From a virus, in the IMG/VR virus record IMGVR_UViG_3300020129_000103, positions 1 through 26,438 of that record: a DNA stretch of 26,438 nt. One strand, written 5' to 3'. A program made the translations under genes and the position numbers. The notes under the pieces are model-generated. The model had not been told where the DNA came from. It saw only the letters and a program-made list of their open reading frames with translations, and did no database searches. Positions 1 through 6,824 of the stretch are shown piece after piece (within the stretch, counting starts at the first letter, position 1; the number at the start of each line of letters is the position of its first letter).

Positions 1-116
1 ACGACATTAGTCGGGTCGATGCGCATCTTGCGAAGAGTTCTCCTTAAAAGATTTAATGCATCAGAAACTTTGGCATCACTCAATACTAAAGTGTTTGATG
101 TTTCCATGTTTTCCAT
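1..116 (-). CDS. Hypothetical protein, 5' part only
   Basis: An open frame starts at ATG 116 and runs off the left edge without a stop (38 codons visible, beginning MENMETSNTLVLSDAKVSDA). A second in-frame ATG is at 107. An AAGG element lies about 10 bases before the first ATG. The gene begins 17 bases after the stop of the gp10-like gene and belongs to the same transcription unit. The visible part is polar and looks helical (SDALNLLRRTLRKMR). In P22-type phages the next gene would be a tail needle or another tail protein, but nothing here proves that. Function unknown. Confidence 0.5.
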   Translation of the reverse strand, partial: MENMETSNTLVLSDAKVSDALNLLRRTLRKMRIDPTNV

Positions 117-133
117 GTTTGCGGCACCTTCTG

Positions 134-1891
134 TTATGCTCCCACATCCCTCGGATCAGTCGCCTGCGTCGCCTCTAGGAATCCGCAATAGACGGGATCG
201 CTCACATCGATCCGCCAGCGGCACCCCATCGGCCCGGACAGTCCCATCGACTTGACGGAGGCCCGTGGCCGCTGCGTCTGCCCTTGCTTGCCGAGATACC
301 TGATCAGCGGATTGCCCCAACGATTGCCGCCATCCTTCGACAGCGAGATCGCGACGGCAGGATTGATTTCGTTGGGTGGGCTCGTCACATCGACCAGCGT
401 CCCACCGGAGACATAGGCATGAACGAACACGCTTCCGATCAATTCCACATGCGTCTGATCGATAATACGCAACGGCCATGTGCCGTTGGCTTCCGTAGTG
501 CCGATGACGCCTGACACGATGCCGGTATCATTGGTCGCCATCCGTGCGGTATTGCTCACCGTCAGACGCACGACGCCGCCGGTTCCCGCCGCTGCGCCGG
601 AGACATTCGTGAGGACATTCGCAACGGCGATGCCGACGCCCTTGTCAAACTGGAAATCAGCGCGCGCGATGCGCAACAGATTAGGGAAGTCAGCGACGGG
701 ACCGGATTCCATCCTGAATAAAAGAACCGCGCCGTTCTCAGTGAAGTTTGTGACATCGATCCACAAGATGTTGCCACCCGCCTGGTCGCCGCCGAGCCAT
801 TTATTGAAGGCGGGATGTCCGCAGGTAAACCGCCAGCGGCCGAATGCCCCCGTGGCAACAGAGAGCGACCAACGCTCGTTCCACTTGTTGGTCGACAGGT
901 TGAATTCCCATGTCCATGCCGGCGAGGACAGCGCCCAGAATTTCTTGCCGCCGAAGGCATAGACGCCGGCTTCAAGAAGATTTCCGGCTCTCACCTGGGC
1001 CTCGATCAGGCGATCGAGATCAGGCGGAGAAATCTTCGTGGGTTGGAATTGTCCGGGCATACAGAGATACACGCCGAAGTCTTGCGCAACCCAAATCAGC
1101 ACCGAAAAGCCGGTTTCCCATCCCGCGATGGCATTGGCCTGCACCAACCCGTATTCGATGACGGAGAGTCGCCCGTAAGGAAACGCAGGCGCGACGCCCG
1201 CCACGTCCTGCCATATCTCGCATGATCCCGTGGTGAACAGCCACAGCATGCCGGAGAAGGCGATCCCACGCAGCAGCACGACATCGGACTTGGCTTGGGC
1301 TGTAATGAATGTCTGGGAATTCCAATTCGCAGCGGTGATGTCATTGAGTGGTGATGCGAAGCAACGGCCATCAGCAATTGTTATAAACAAATATCCATCC
1401 TGGAAACATACCGAATTGCCTTGGGGAACCCTGCCAGACGTGTTTAGAAGAACAGGAGATGACGGCGTGCCGTTTACCGTTAGCGCCCAAATCCCATTAT
1501 CTATGTCAGCCGCCAGCACATCCGGCCCGGCTCCACTGTTCTTATTCTGATTGTGGGCGATAGAGACTTTCTTGTTTCCAGGCAGCGCGCCCAACAGCGT
1601 CACGACGCCATTGGCATCGACCGTATAGACGTTTGTCCATACCTCGAAACTGAGATTGTTGACGATCAGGCCGCCGCGATACGCTGCGGTCTCCGATGTG
1701 ATCGCGAACAAAGAGAAACCGGGCTGACGACGCCAGACCTGCGGAGCCGGTGCCGATGATTTGCCTGCCGATGGATCGCCAAGAGGCTCGGCAGAACAAT
1801 TGATGAGCCTGCCCGCGCTCTCCTGGGAATTAGCACCAGGGAAAGACGATAGCGGCCATGGGATTTGAGTGGGGGATCCGGGTTCAGCCAC
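134..1891 (-). CDS. P22 gp10-like packaged-DNA stabilisation / tail accessory protein
   Basis: 585 residues. The N-terminus (IPWPLSSFPGANSQESAGRL, residues 10-29, then WRRQPG at 53-58) and the C-terminal block (SLSKDGGNRWGNP, about 516-528, then RASVKSMGLSGPMG) match what I know of the P22 gp10 family. This family forms a beta-propeller-like ring that closes the portal channel after packaging. Residues about 428-503 form an inserted beta module (GGVVRLTVSN, GTTEANGTW, HVELIGSVF, YVSGGT) resembling the E1_FCCH-like modules common in phage tail proteins. The start is GTG with AAAGGA seven bases upstream. It overlaps the preceding small gene by 8 bases, suggesting coupling. It follows the gp4-like gene as in P22. 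Family call from recall, without a search. Confidence 0.85.
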   Translation of the reverse strand: MAEPGSPTQIPWPLSSFPGANSQESAGRLINCSAEPLGDPSAGKSSAPAPQVWRRQPGFSLFAITSETAAYRGGLIVNNLSFEVWTNVYTVDANGVVTLLGALPGNKKVSIAHNQNKNSGAGPDVLAADIDNGIWALTVNGTPSSPVLLNTSGRVPQGNSVCFQDGYLFITIADGRCFASPLNDITAANWNSQTFITAQAKSDVVLLRGIAFSGMLWLFTTGSCEIWQDVAGVAPAFPYGRLSVIEYGLVQANAIAGWETGFSVLIWVAQDFGVYLCMPGQFQPTKISPPDLDRLIEAQVRAGNLLEAGVYAFGGKKFWALSSPAWTWEFNLSTNKWNERWSLSVATGAFGRWRFTCGHPAFNKWLGGDQAGGNILWIDVTNFTENGAVLLFRMESGPVADFPNLLRIARADFQFDKGVGIAVANVLTNVSGAAAGTGGVVRLTVSNTARMATNDTGIVSGVIGTTEANGTWPLRIIDQTHVELIGSVFVHAYVSGGTLVDVTSPPNEINPAVAISLSKDGGNRWGNPLIRYLGKQGQTQRPRASVKSMGLSGPMGCRWRIDVSDPVYCGFLEATQATDPRDVGA

Positions 1892-2081
1892 CTTGGCGTC
1901 CTTTAGCCAACTTAGGCACCGGAAAGAAATATGGCCGCGTCGGTTGCGTCCGTCTCCTACGCCATGCCAACATGCTTAATTTTAGAAACGCATCGAAGGA
2001 CTGAGAATGTAAACCAAAACCACTTGCTTCTTTTCTTGCCACTTCAAGCAATTCAAGCGCATCGCTATATGAAATCATCAT
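1884..2081 (-). CDS. Small hypothetical protein between the gp4-like and gp10-like genes
   Basis: 65 residues from ATG 2081, which shares one base with the TGA of the upstream gene (TGATG). A second ATG follows immediately, and a TTG at 2084 is also in frame. It has an acidic helical N-terminal half (SYSDALELLEVARKEASGF) and a basic C-terminal half (WRRRRTQPTRPY). No family is recognised. Its position between two connector-type proteins and its overlap on both sides suggest a small accessory factor made in step with them. I infer nothing beyond that. Confidence 0.6.
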   Translation of the reverse strand: MMISYSDALELLEVARKEASGFGLHSQSFDAFLKLSMLAWRRRRTQPTRPYFFPVPKLAKGRQGG

Positions 2082-2482
2082 CAAAAATACTCCACCCGCA
2101 GCACTTCCTGCGTGGGACGCGCACGGGATATCTGCTTGAGCGACTTCGCCGCCGCACCACTGCCAACCTCAGTTCCGGCAGCACCGCCGAGCCCCCTGTT
2201 GAGAAGATCGGTAAGCGCTTGCCCCGTCGTTCCGAACTTGGTTGCGACTTCTCCCGCCACGATATCGGCGAGGTCGGAAAAGAACACGCCGGGGATGGTA
2301 TTGCTGTCCGCAATGTAGACGATTTCCAGGCCCGCCAGTTTGCGTAGAATGGCGTCAAGTTTTTCCTGGACGTAATTATAGTCCTCCGGGTCAATCGGCT
2401 GGCCGGCCGAGAGCACGCCGATATTGGCGAGCGTTTCGGTGATGAGGTCGGCTTTGGTGCGGTAGGGAGAAGTGGGAGGCAT
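2081..2482 (-). CDS. P22 gp4-like head-to-tail connector / tail accessory factor
   Basis: 133 residues, mostly helical. The pattern KADLITETLANIGVLSAGQ (residues 10-28), a helix with EKLDAILRKLAGLEIVYI (about 40-57), then IPGVFFSDLADIVAGEVA and KFG fits the gp4-type head completion proteins that bind below the portal. P22 gp4 itself is 166 residues and carries a muramidase activity; I see no clear catalytic signature here, so the lytic role should not be assumed. The C-terminus ends in a basic linker and RVEYF. ATG is at 2482, three bases after the upstream stop. Its order before the gp10-like gene agrees with P22. Confidence 0.75.
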   Translation of the reverse strand: MPPTSPYRTKADLITETLANIGVLSAGQPIDPEDYNYVQEKLDAILRKLAGLEIVYIADSNTIPGVFFSDLADIVAGEVATKFGTTGQALTDLLNRGLGGAAGTEVGSGAAAKSLKQISRARPTQEVLRVEYF

Positions 2483-2485
2483 GCG

Positions 2486-3025
2486 TTATGCCACTTCCTT
2501 CAACTGATCCCGCTTCGCATCAAGGAACGGCCGGAGATAGTTTTCGTCCTTTTGCTCGCAGCCGCATTTTTCACGAAGGTTTGCCTCACCCTCCCAGCGC
2601 TGTTCGAGCTGCCGTGGCGTGTTGGTTTCCCTGATCCAACCCATGGCATAGCCGCGATATTGGTCTGCATCGGTCGGAAGCCGCTGCGAGCCCAGCCTGC
2701 GTTCTGCACGCACGCCGTCGACCATGAAGCCGGAATTGCCGCGGGCAAGCTCGACCACAGAAATACGCCCAGGCACGCCGCGGGAGCGGATTTCGCCCTC
2801 GGGGCCGACGCTTTCCTTCCGCGTCAGACATTCCACCGTCGCACTGAGCGGAACCTGCACGGGTACATTGAGCTTAAAGTCGATGCCCCAGCATTTCGTT
2901 TTCGAGGGGCCGTCTTCGTCAACGTAAACGATCTCCGCCGTCGCCTTGAGCGTATCCATTAGACCTCTGATCTCTTTGTCACTGGCCTTCGCAATCTCGC
3001 CGGACTTGATGTCGTCTTTTGCCAT
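2486..3025 (-). CDS. Hypothetical virion-module protein
   Basis: 179 residues. ATG 3025 has AAGGA about eight bases upstream. An N-terminal charged helix (residues 1-35) leads into a region with alternating hydrophobic residues (AEIVYVDEDGPSKTKCWGID, KLNVPVQVPL, about 30-60). A basic, Arg-rich middle follows, then a C-terminal charged helix with CGCEQKDENY. There are no membrane segments and I recognise no family. It is the first gene after a hairpin-rich gap and lies three bases upstream of the gp4-like gene, so it is probably expressed with the head-completion genes. It may be a tail or internal virion protein. Confidence 0.7.
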   Translation of the reverse strand: MAKDDIKSGEIAKASDKEIRGLMDTLKATAEIVYVDEDGPSKTKCWGIDFKLNVPVQVPLSATVECLTRKESVGPEGEIRSRGVPGRISVVELARGNSGFMVDGVRAERRLGSQRLPTDADQYRGYAMGWIRETNTPRQLEQRWEGEANLREKCGCEQKDENYLRPFLDAKRDQLKEVA

Positions 3026-3195
3026 GGTGAGTCCTTATGAGTTTGAATGGAAAAGGATGGGACCGTTTTCCCGTTCAATTTCGGCTCTCGTGGTCCGTCG
3101 TCATAACGGGAGCGTATTCCATCCATACACCGTTGAACCGCCCTGGTCTGCCAGGAGCGCCCAGATGCGTCCGGATGTCCAACGATGTTATTTGA

Positions 3196-3234
3196 GGGCG
3201 GTAGCCCTTCCGGGGAGGACGAGGGCCACCGCCC
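3196..3234 (-). terminator. Strong hairpin after the Pro-rich gene (possible terminator)
   Basis: Arms 3196-3208 and 3222-3234 can pair over 13 positions (one G-U wobble in minus-strand RNA) around a 13-base loop. A second hairpin, arms 3243-3249 and 3256-3262, sits between it and the stop at 3270. A small one (5 bp, loop TCTG) is at 3140-3153. No clear U-tract follows, so this could end transcription, slow it or protect RNA ends. The rest of the gap 3026-3269 holds no supported gene. Confidence 0.45.
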
Positions 3235-3269
3235 AACGGTTTCCGGCGGTGCCGCCCGCCGGTCGCCGA

Positions 3270-3878
3270 TTACTGCGGGGGCGGCGCTGCGGGCGGTTCA
3301 TGCGTCGGCGGGGGCAATTCTGGCGGTGGCGGCGAAGCCATGGGACCACCTGGAGGGCCGCCCTCGGGACCGACTGGAGGCCGCCTATCGGGGAAGCGAT
3401 CTTCTCGGATACGTCCATCCGGCAACAATTCATCCGGCTTGCGCGTCACCGGAGAGAGTTTGCGATCTTCTGCCACCGCATCGGCGACTGCTGTCGTTGC
3501 CACGCCGGCATCGCCGCCGCTATCGATAACGGCAAGCAAAGACCGCTCGGCCACCACCCAATGGGGGCGATCCCTTACGTCTGCCGGAAGCGTCTTTATG
3601 TAATCAACGGCATCCTCCGCAGTCTCGGCCGCAGTCACGGTGCCATCCGGTTTTCTGATCAGCACGGTCCTGGTCAGGTCATGCTTGGGCACCACCACTG
3701 TTCCGGTACTGGCCGCCACGATGGCCTCGAGTTCCGCAATGTCCCCCGGCGCGATCGGCGCGTTGTGCCTGGCGTTGGTCTTTATGCTATTCACAACAGC
3801 ACGCAGACGATCCGGCACGGGGGTCTCCTGCGGAGGCTCCGGAGCATATACTTCATTGACCGGCACATCATCGACCAT
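3270..3878 (-). CDS. Hypothetical protein with a Pro-rich C-terminal tail
   Basis: 202 residues, ATG 3878 with GAGAGGG about ten bases upstream. An acidic start (MVDDVPVNEVYAPEPPQET) is followed by a mixed helical and strand region (about 20-150: LRAVVNSIK, IAELEAIVAAS, TRTVLIRKPDGTVTAAETAE). From about residue 160 it becomes very rich in Pro and Gly (PEGGPPGGP, PPPPELPPP) and is probably disordered. No family is recognised. It lies in the capsid-to-tail interval after a string of small beta-rich proteins and before a hairpin-rich gap, so it likely ends a sub-operon that starts at the scaffold gene. A virion-linked role is inferred from position only. Confidence 0.65.
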   Translation of the reverse strand: MVDDVPVNEVYAPEPPQETPVPDRLRAVVNSIKTNARHNAPIAPGDIAELEAIVAASTGTVVVPKHDLTRTVLIRKPDGTVTAAETAEDAVDYIKTLPADVRDRPHWVVAERSLLAVIDSGGDAGVATTAVADAVAEDRKLSPVTRKPDELLPDGRIREDRFPDRRPPVGPEGGPPGGPMASPPPPELPPPTHEPPAAPPPQ

Positions 3879-3934
3879 GTTACTACCCTCTCTTTGAGTT
3901 GATCCCGAGTAGGGCCGGGAGCGTGCCCGTTAAA

Positions 3935-4324
3935 TCAAGGAATGAGCGCGGCCCGCCAATCTACGGAAGACGCGCCCTTCGCCAAGTGCGCTGTGGGGAT
4001 AGCGATGAAAATTCCGCTTGTTCCCGTCGTGATCTGGAATGCTGCGTTTGCCACTCCATTCATGGTTTCGCCGACCGTAGGATAGACATTAATGGTCTGG
4101 GCCGAGTCGTTCACAACGAACACCAATGGTGGTGCCTCATTGCTGATGAGGCTCTTGAGGATGAAACTGCCTGTGCTCACCGCCTTGGTAACGCGGTGGA
4201 GTTCCCCGACCAGCGCGATCGCGCCGGTCTGCGTCGCAGTGGCCACGGTGGAACTGAGATTATCAATCACCGGGAACGCCAGCAGACCAAGATTGTAGAG
4301 AAGGGCGGTATTGGCGACGCTCAT
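3935..4324 (-). CDS. Small beta-rich phage structural-type protein
   Basis: 129 residues; ATG 4324 with AAAGG about nine bases upstream. The pattern is LVFVVNDSAQTINVYPTVGE, then MNGVANAAFQITTGTSGIF and a C-terminal VDWRA. I associate it with a widespread class of small proteins near phage capsid genes (inVYP..G..iNG...W.a). Its true role is not established to my knowledge. Unlike its two upstream neighbours it has no signal peptide. It sits 12 bases after the upstream gene, in the interval between coat and tail-connector genes. A head surface or connector role is possible but inferred. Confidence 0.65.
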   Translation of the reverse strand: MSVANTALLYNLGLLAFPVIDNLSSTVATATQTGAIALVGELHRVTKAVSTGSFILKSLISNEAPPLVFVVNDSAQTINVYPTVGETMNGVANAAFQITTGTSGIFIAIPTAHLAKGASSVDWRAALIP

Positions 4325-4336
4325 GGCGATGACCTT

Positions 4337-4726
4337 TCAGTTAAACACGACGATTGAGATAACCAGAGTTCCATTGAATGCGGCGGCGGCAGCATCATTG
4401 AATATGACGACAGTCGCCACAGCATTTCCAGGCGTCACCGTACCCAATGTCGGAATTCCGGTCGTGTTGGTCCCATTTCCGACCGACGCCATCACGAGAC
4501 TCGTCGGAGTGACCGCAGAGCAGTTGATGGTGAATGTCACTGCCGTCACAGCCGCCGTCGTAAGTGATTGCGTCGTTACTATTCCGGCATCGGTATAGAA
4601 CGTCGCGACGTTGGATGCGTTCGCGGTAACATAGGAGGCTTCAGGAAACAGATTGATGGCAGATACTGGGCCTGCAATGCCAAGCGCGAGGACGATCGCG
4701 CTCAAGGTGCGAAAGATATTGCGCAT
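4337..4726 (-). CDS. Signal-peptide-bearing beta-rich protein (MRNIFR type 1)
   Basis: 129 residues. The N-terminus is a classical Sec signal: basic start MRNIFR, hydrophobic core LSAIVLALGIAG, and a VSA cleavage motif near residue 23. The mature part is short and rich in Thr, Val and Ala with alternating strands (TAVTFTINC, TPTSLVMASV, ATVVIFNDAAAAAFNG, LVISIVVFN). It has one cysteine, at 69. The first six residues are the same as in the upstream neighbour at 4790-5386, so the two may be paralogues or share a copied signal segment. AAGGACAGCGCC precedes the ATG. Exported phage proteins in a capsid operon are unusual; a virion or periplasmic role is open. Confidence 0.65.
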   Translation of the reverse strand: MRNIFRTLSAIVLALGIAGPVSAINLFPEASYVTANASNVATFYTDAGIVTTQSLTTAAVTAVTFTINCSAVTPTSLVMASVGNGTNTTGIPTLGTVTPGNAVATVVIFNDAAAAAFNGTLVISIVVFN

Positions 4727-4753
4727 GGCGCTGTCCTTGTTGTTTGAGGAAGA

Positions 4754-4772
4754 CGGCCGGGAATTCCGGCCG
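4754..4772 (-). other. Intergenic hairpin between two signal-peptide genes
   Basis: Arms 4754-4760 and 4766-4772 pair perfectly over 7 GC-rich positions around a 5-base loop. On the minus strand the stem is followed by TCTTCCTC, which is pyrimidine-rich but not a true U-tract. It lies 18 bases after the stop of the gene at 4790-5386. It may be a weak terminator or an RNA-stabilising stem. Confidence 0.4.
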
Positions 4773-4789
4773 CCCTTACGCAGGACTGA

Positions 4790-5386
4790 TCAGCAGCCAG
4801 TCGCCGTGGAGCCAAGTGGAACCGGAGCGCAACTTCCATCATTCGGAGCTGCGTATTCGAGCACAAAGGCAGCCAATCCAGCCGTCGGCGTCGCGCCAGT
4901 AAACGTCATGGTGGCGTATACGTCGAACCCTCCCAGAGTGCCACTTTGAGCAATACCGTTGCCGGTCAAGACGACGCCAAGGTTGCCAGCCACAAGTGTG
5001 CCTTGAACTGGTGCCAGAGTCGCCTGAAACCCGGTCACTGCGGCCATGATATTAACGGCCGTAGTCGAAGTCGTGCCAAGCGAAATCAAGTTCGTCGTGC
5101 TGCCAAACGCGACTTCGCCCTGATAGTAGACGCGCAGAAGGAACGCGTTGTAGGGCAACGCGCCGACTTTGACCGTGCAATTCCCAGCAGGAGTGCAGGA
5201 ATTGAATGCCACACTGAACCGCAAATAGTGTGTCTGCTGCGTTTGAAACATTCGCGGCGAGAAGCTGCGTTGCCCGCCGGGAACAGCCTGCGAATACGCA
5301 GGCACAACCATGGTCGTCGCGAGCGCGGCGAACAGGAAAAGACCGGCAGCCACCGCGCCGATCGCATTGCGGAAGATGTTGCGCAT
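4790..5386 (-). CDS. Signal-peptide-bearing protein downstream of the coat gene (MRNIFR type 2)
   Basis: 198 residues. It begins MRNIFRNAIGAVAAGLFLFA, with a long hydrophobic core and a likely signal peptidase site near AYSQA (31-34). The mature part is beta-rich (THYLRFSVAF, FLLRVYYQGEVAFG, GGFDVYATMTFTG, AAFVLEYAA). Four cysteines at 64, 70, 186 and 198 allow two disulfides, which fits an oxidising compartment. AAAGG lies about eight bases before ATG 5386. Placement after the coat gene is where decoration or head-fibre genes are often found, yet a Sec signal is not expected for a cytoplasmically assembled capsid protein. Function unknown. Confidence 0.7.
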   Translation of the reverse strand: MRNIFRNAIGAVAAGLFLFAALATTMVVPAYSQAVPGGQRSFSPRMFQTQQTHYLRFSVAFNSCTPAGNCTVKVGALPYNAFLLRVYYQGEVAFGSTTNLISLGTTSTTAVNIMAAVTGFQATLAPVQGTLVAGNLGVVLTGNGIAQSGTLGGFDVYATMTFTGATPTAGLAAFVLEYAAPNDGSCAPVPLGSTATGC

Positions 5387-5455
5387 GATGTTGACCTTTC
5401 GATGAATGGGGGATGGTTCTCGCGGGCCGGGCGCTACTCCGACCTGAGCCCGAAT

Positions 5456-5586
5456 GAGGAACCTTGTGGCTCCTCGGCGCTCACTCCAGGCGTCCTATGG
5501 ACGCGCGAGGCGTGTCTTCTAGCTCCCCACGCCGCCGCGAGAATTCACGATTTGGTTGGCCGGCTGAGGGAGATTATCAGCCGGCC
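5456..5586 (-). other. Hairpin-rich gap after the major capsid gene
   Basis: This part of the 228-base gap 5387-5614 holds four inverted repeats. In minus-strand order they are: arms 5558-5567 and 5577-5586 (10 perfect pairs, 9-base loop); 5509-5514 and 5528-5533 (6 pairs); 5490-5495 and 5499-5504 (6 pairs, 3-base loop); and 5456-5463 and 5468-5475 (8 pairs with one G-U, loop ACAA). No convincing reading frame with a ribosome site covers it. The first stem is 28 bases past the coat stop. No U-tract follows, so a role in RNA stability, attenuation or as a structured leader of the next gene is possible. Confidence 0.5.
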
Positions 5587-5614
5587 CTTCTGCTCAGACA
5601 GCTACGCCCAGAGT

Positions 5615-6763
5615 TTAGGTGTCATTCGCAGAAGCGAAGAAACCAGTGAAAACCCCCCATTCCTTGTAGTTTCCTGCGGGGTTGAGCTTCGCGATCTTCT
5701 TCATGCCGTAGGCCATCATCACGCCGACGCCCCGGAAGAATTGGTAATCATCTTCCTTGAGGAAGGTCGGCTGGGGCATTCTTCCCCATGCCCACGCCAT
5801 GGCGGCCTGGCCGCACATGAACACCGGGGCAACCTGGATCGATCCAGAACCGGCCGTCTGGTAGAACACCGGCAACCTAATATCCATCTCCGGGATTTCC
5901 CGGATGATGATGCCGTTGTAAAGCAGATCACCGTCTTGAAAGAGCGGATTCTTGTCGAGGCCATCGCCTTCGCGCGGTCTCGCTTGCGTGTTGGCGTTGA
6001 TGATCGTGGTGTCGGATTGCAGGTCGCGGAAGCAATTCGACCCCGCGAACACCACAAAATACTCCCGGCCGCTTTTTAATTTGTACGGCCGGATGCGCGG
6101 ATTTGCCCGCTTTGCAAGCCGCTTCATCTTGAGGAGCGCCGCAGCGCTCAACGTCATCGCCGTCGTGATATTGCCGGCGCTGGTTGCGAAGTTGCCTGCG
6201 GAGAGATTCCCCTGAGAGCCACCGAAAAGGATTCGATCAGCATTGTCGGTGGTCCAGGTATTACGCTGCGCGGCAGTAGCGGCGTCAAATAGGGCTCCAT
6301 TGACGCGCTGCCCATAAGTCGTTCCCAGTCCTGCCGGGGCAGTCGATGCAATAGGGATTGCATAAAATGCATCGATGATCTCGTCGCGCTGGAGTTCCTT
6401 GCCCCAGTCCTCCAGCAGAGGTCGCGCCTGACCGAACAGGTCGATCGAGCTTTTCTGCTCTTCGGACTTCGGGATTTTGACGGCATTTCGTGCCCAGTCG
6501 ATCCAGGCGCGGTCGCCATAGTTGTCGATGGCCTCTTCGTTCCCGACGAGGGTGCCGGTGGCGATGGCCTGGCCCTTGAGGCGGGCGATCAATGGGATGT
6601 TGATCTGCTCGCCGCCGTTCTTGAGGTCGTTGATGACGCGGATGATCGCCGTCATCTCGGTCCCGATATACGGACTATAGAGATTCTGGCGGACGTATTC
6701 GCGGAAGACTTCCTTTCGGAAAACGATAAGTTTGTTGTTTACGGCAACAGTGGTGAGTGCCAT
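5615..6763 (-). CDS. Major capsid protein, N4-gp56 family
   Basis: 382 residues, within the usual size for phage coat proteins. Visible family-like features are an N-terminal helix (LIVFRKEVFREYVRQNLYSP, about 12-31), then GGEQINIPLIARLKG (about 51-65), LVGNEEAIDNYGD (about 73-85), and a C-terminal EDDYQFFRGVGVMMAYGMKK. The order 'conditions-strand, arm with GNEE, long central domain' agrees with N4-gp56-type capsid proteins (HK97 fold). ATG 6763 has AAAGGACAGGGAC upstream. It follows the scaffold-like gene by 61 bases, the expected order. P22-like portal and tail proteins paired with this coat type make the head module mosaic relative to P22. Family from recall. Confidence 0.88.
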   Translation of the reverse strand: MALTTVAVNNKLIVFRKEVFREYVRQNLYSPYIGTEMTAIIRVINDLKNGGEQINIPLIARLKGQAIATGTLVGNEEAIDNYGDRAWIDWARNAVKIPKSEEQKSSIDLFGQARPLLEDWGKELQRDEIIDAFYAIPIASTAPAGLGTTYGQRVNGALFDAATAAQRNTWTTDNADRILFGGSQGNLSAGNFATSAGNITTAMTLSAAALLKMKRLAKRANPRIRPYKLKSGREYFVVFAGSNCFRDLQSDTTIINANTQARPREGDGLDKNPLFQDGDLLYNGIIIREIPEMDIRLPVFYQTAGSGSIQVAPVFMCGQAAMAWAWGRMPQPTFLKEDDYQFFRGVGVMMAYGMKKIAKLNPAGNYKEWGVFTGFFASANDT

Positions 6764-6824
6764 GTCCCTGTCCTTTCGGGGGCATGGCTGATCGCGTCTT
6801 TAGCGGCAGTCGGAAGCGTCAGCC

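Noticed and set aside
2946-3902. Plus-strand open frame of 318 codons
   Set aside because: It crosses two minus-strand genes and the hairpin gap, and its Arg/His-rich product has no recognisable features.
5558-5586. Standard Rho-independent terminator
   Set aside because: The stem is strong but no U-tract follows on either strand, so I list it only as a hairpin.
4946-6079. Plus-strand open frame of 377 codons
   Set aside because: Antisense to the coat and signal-peptide genes; low-complexity Arg/His composition typical of shadow frames.
6764-6824. Terminator between scaffold and coat genes
   Set aside because: Only an imperfect GGCTGA/TCAGCC pairing with a large loop and no U-tract; the coat gene has its own ribosome site and is likely co-transcribed.
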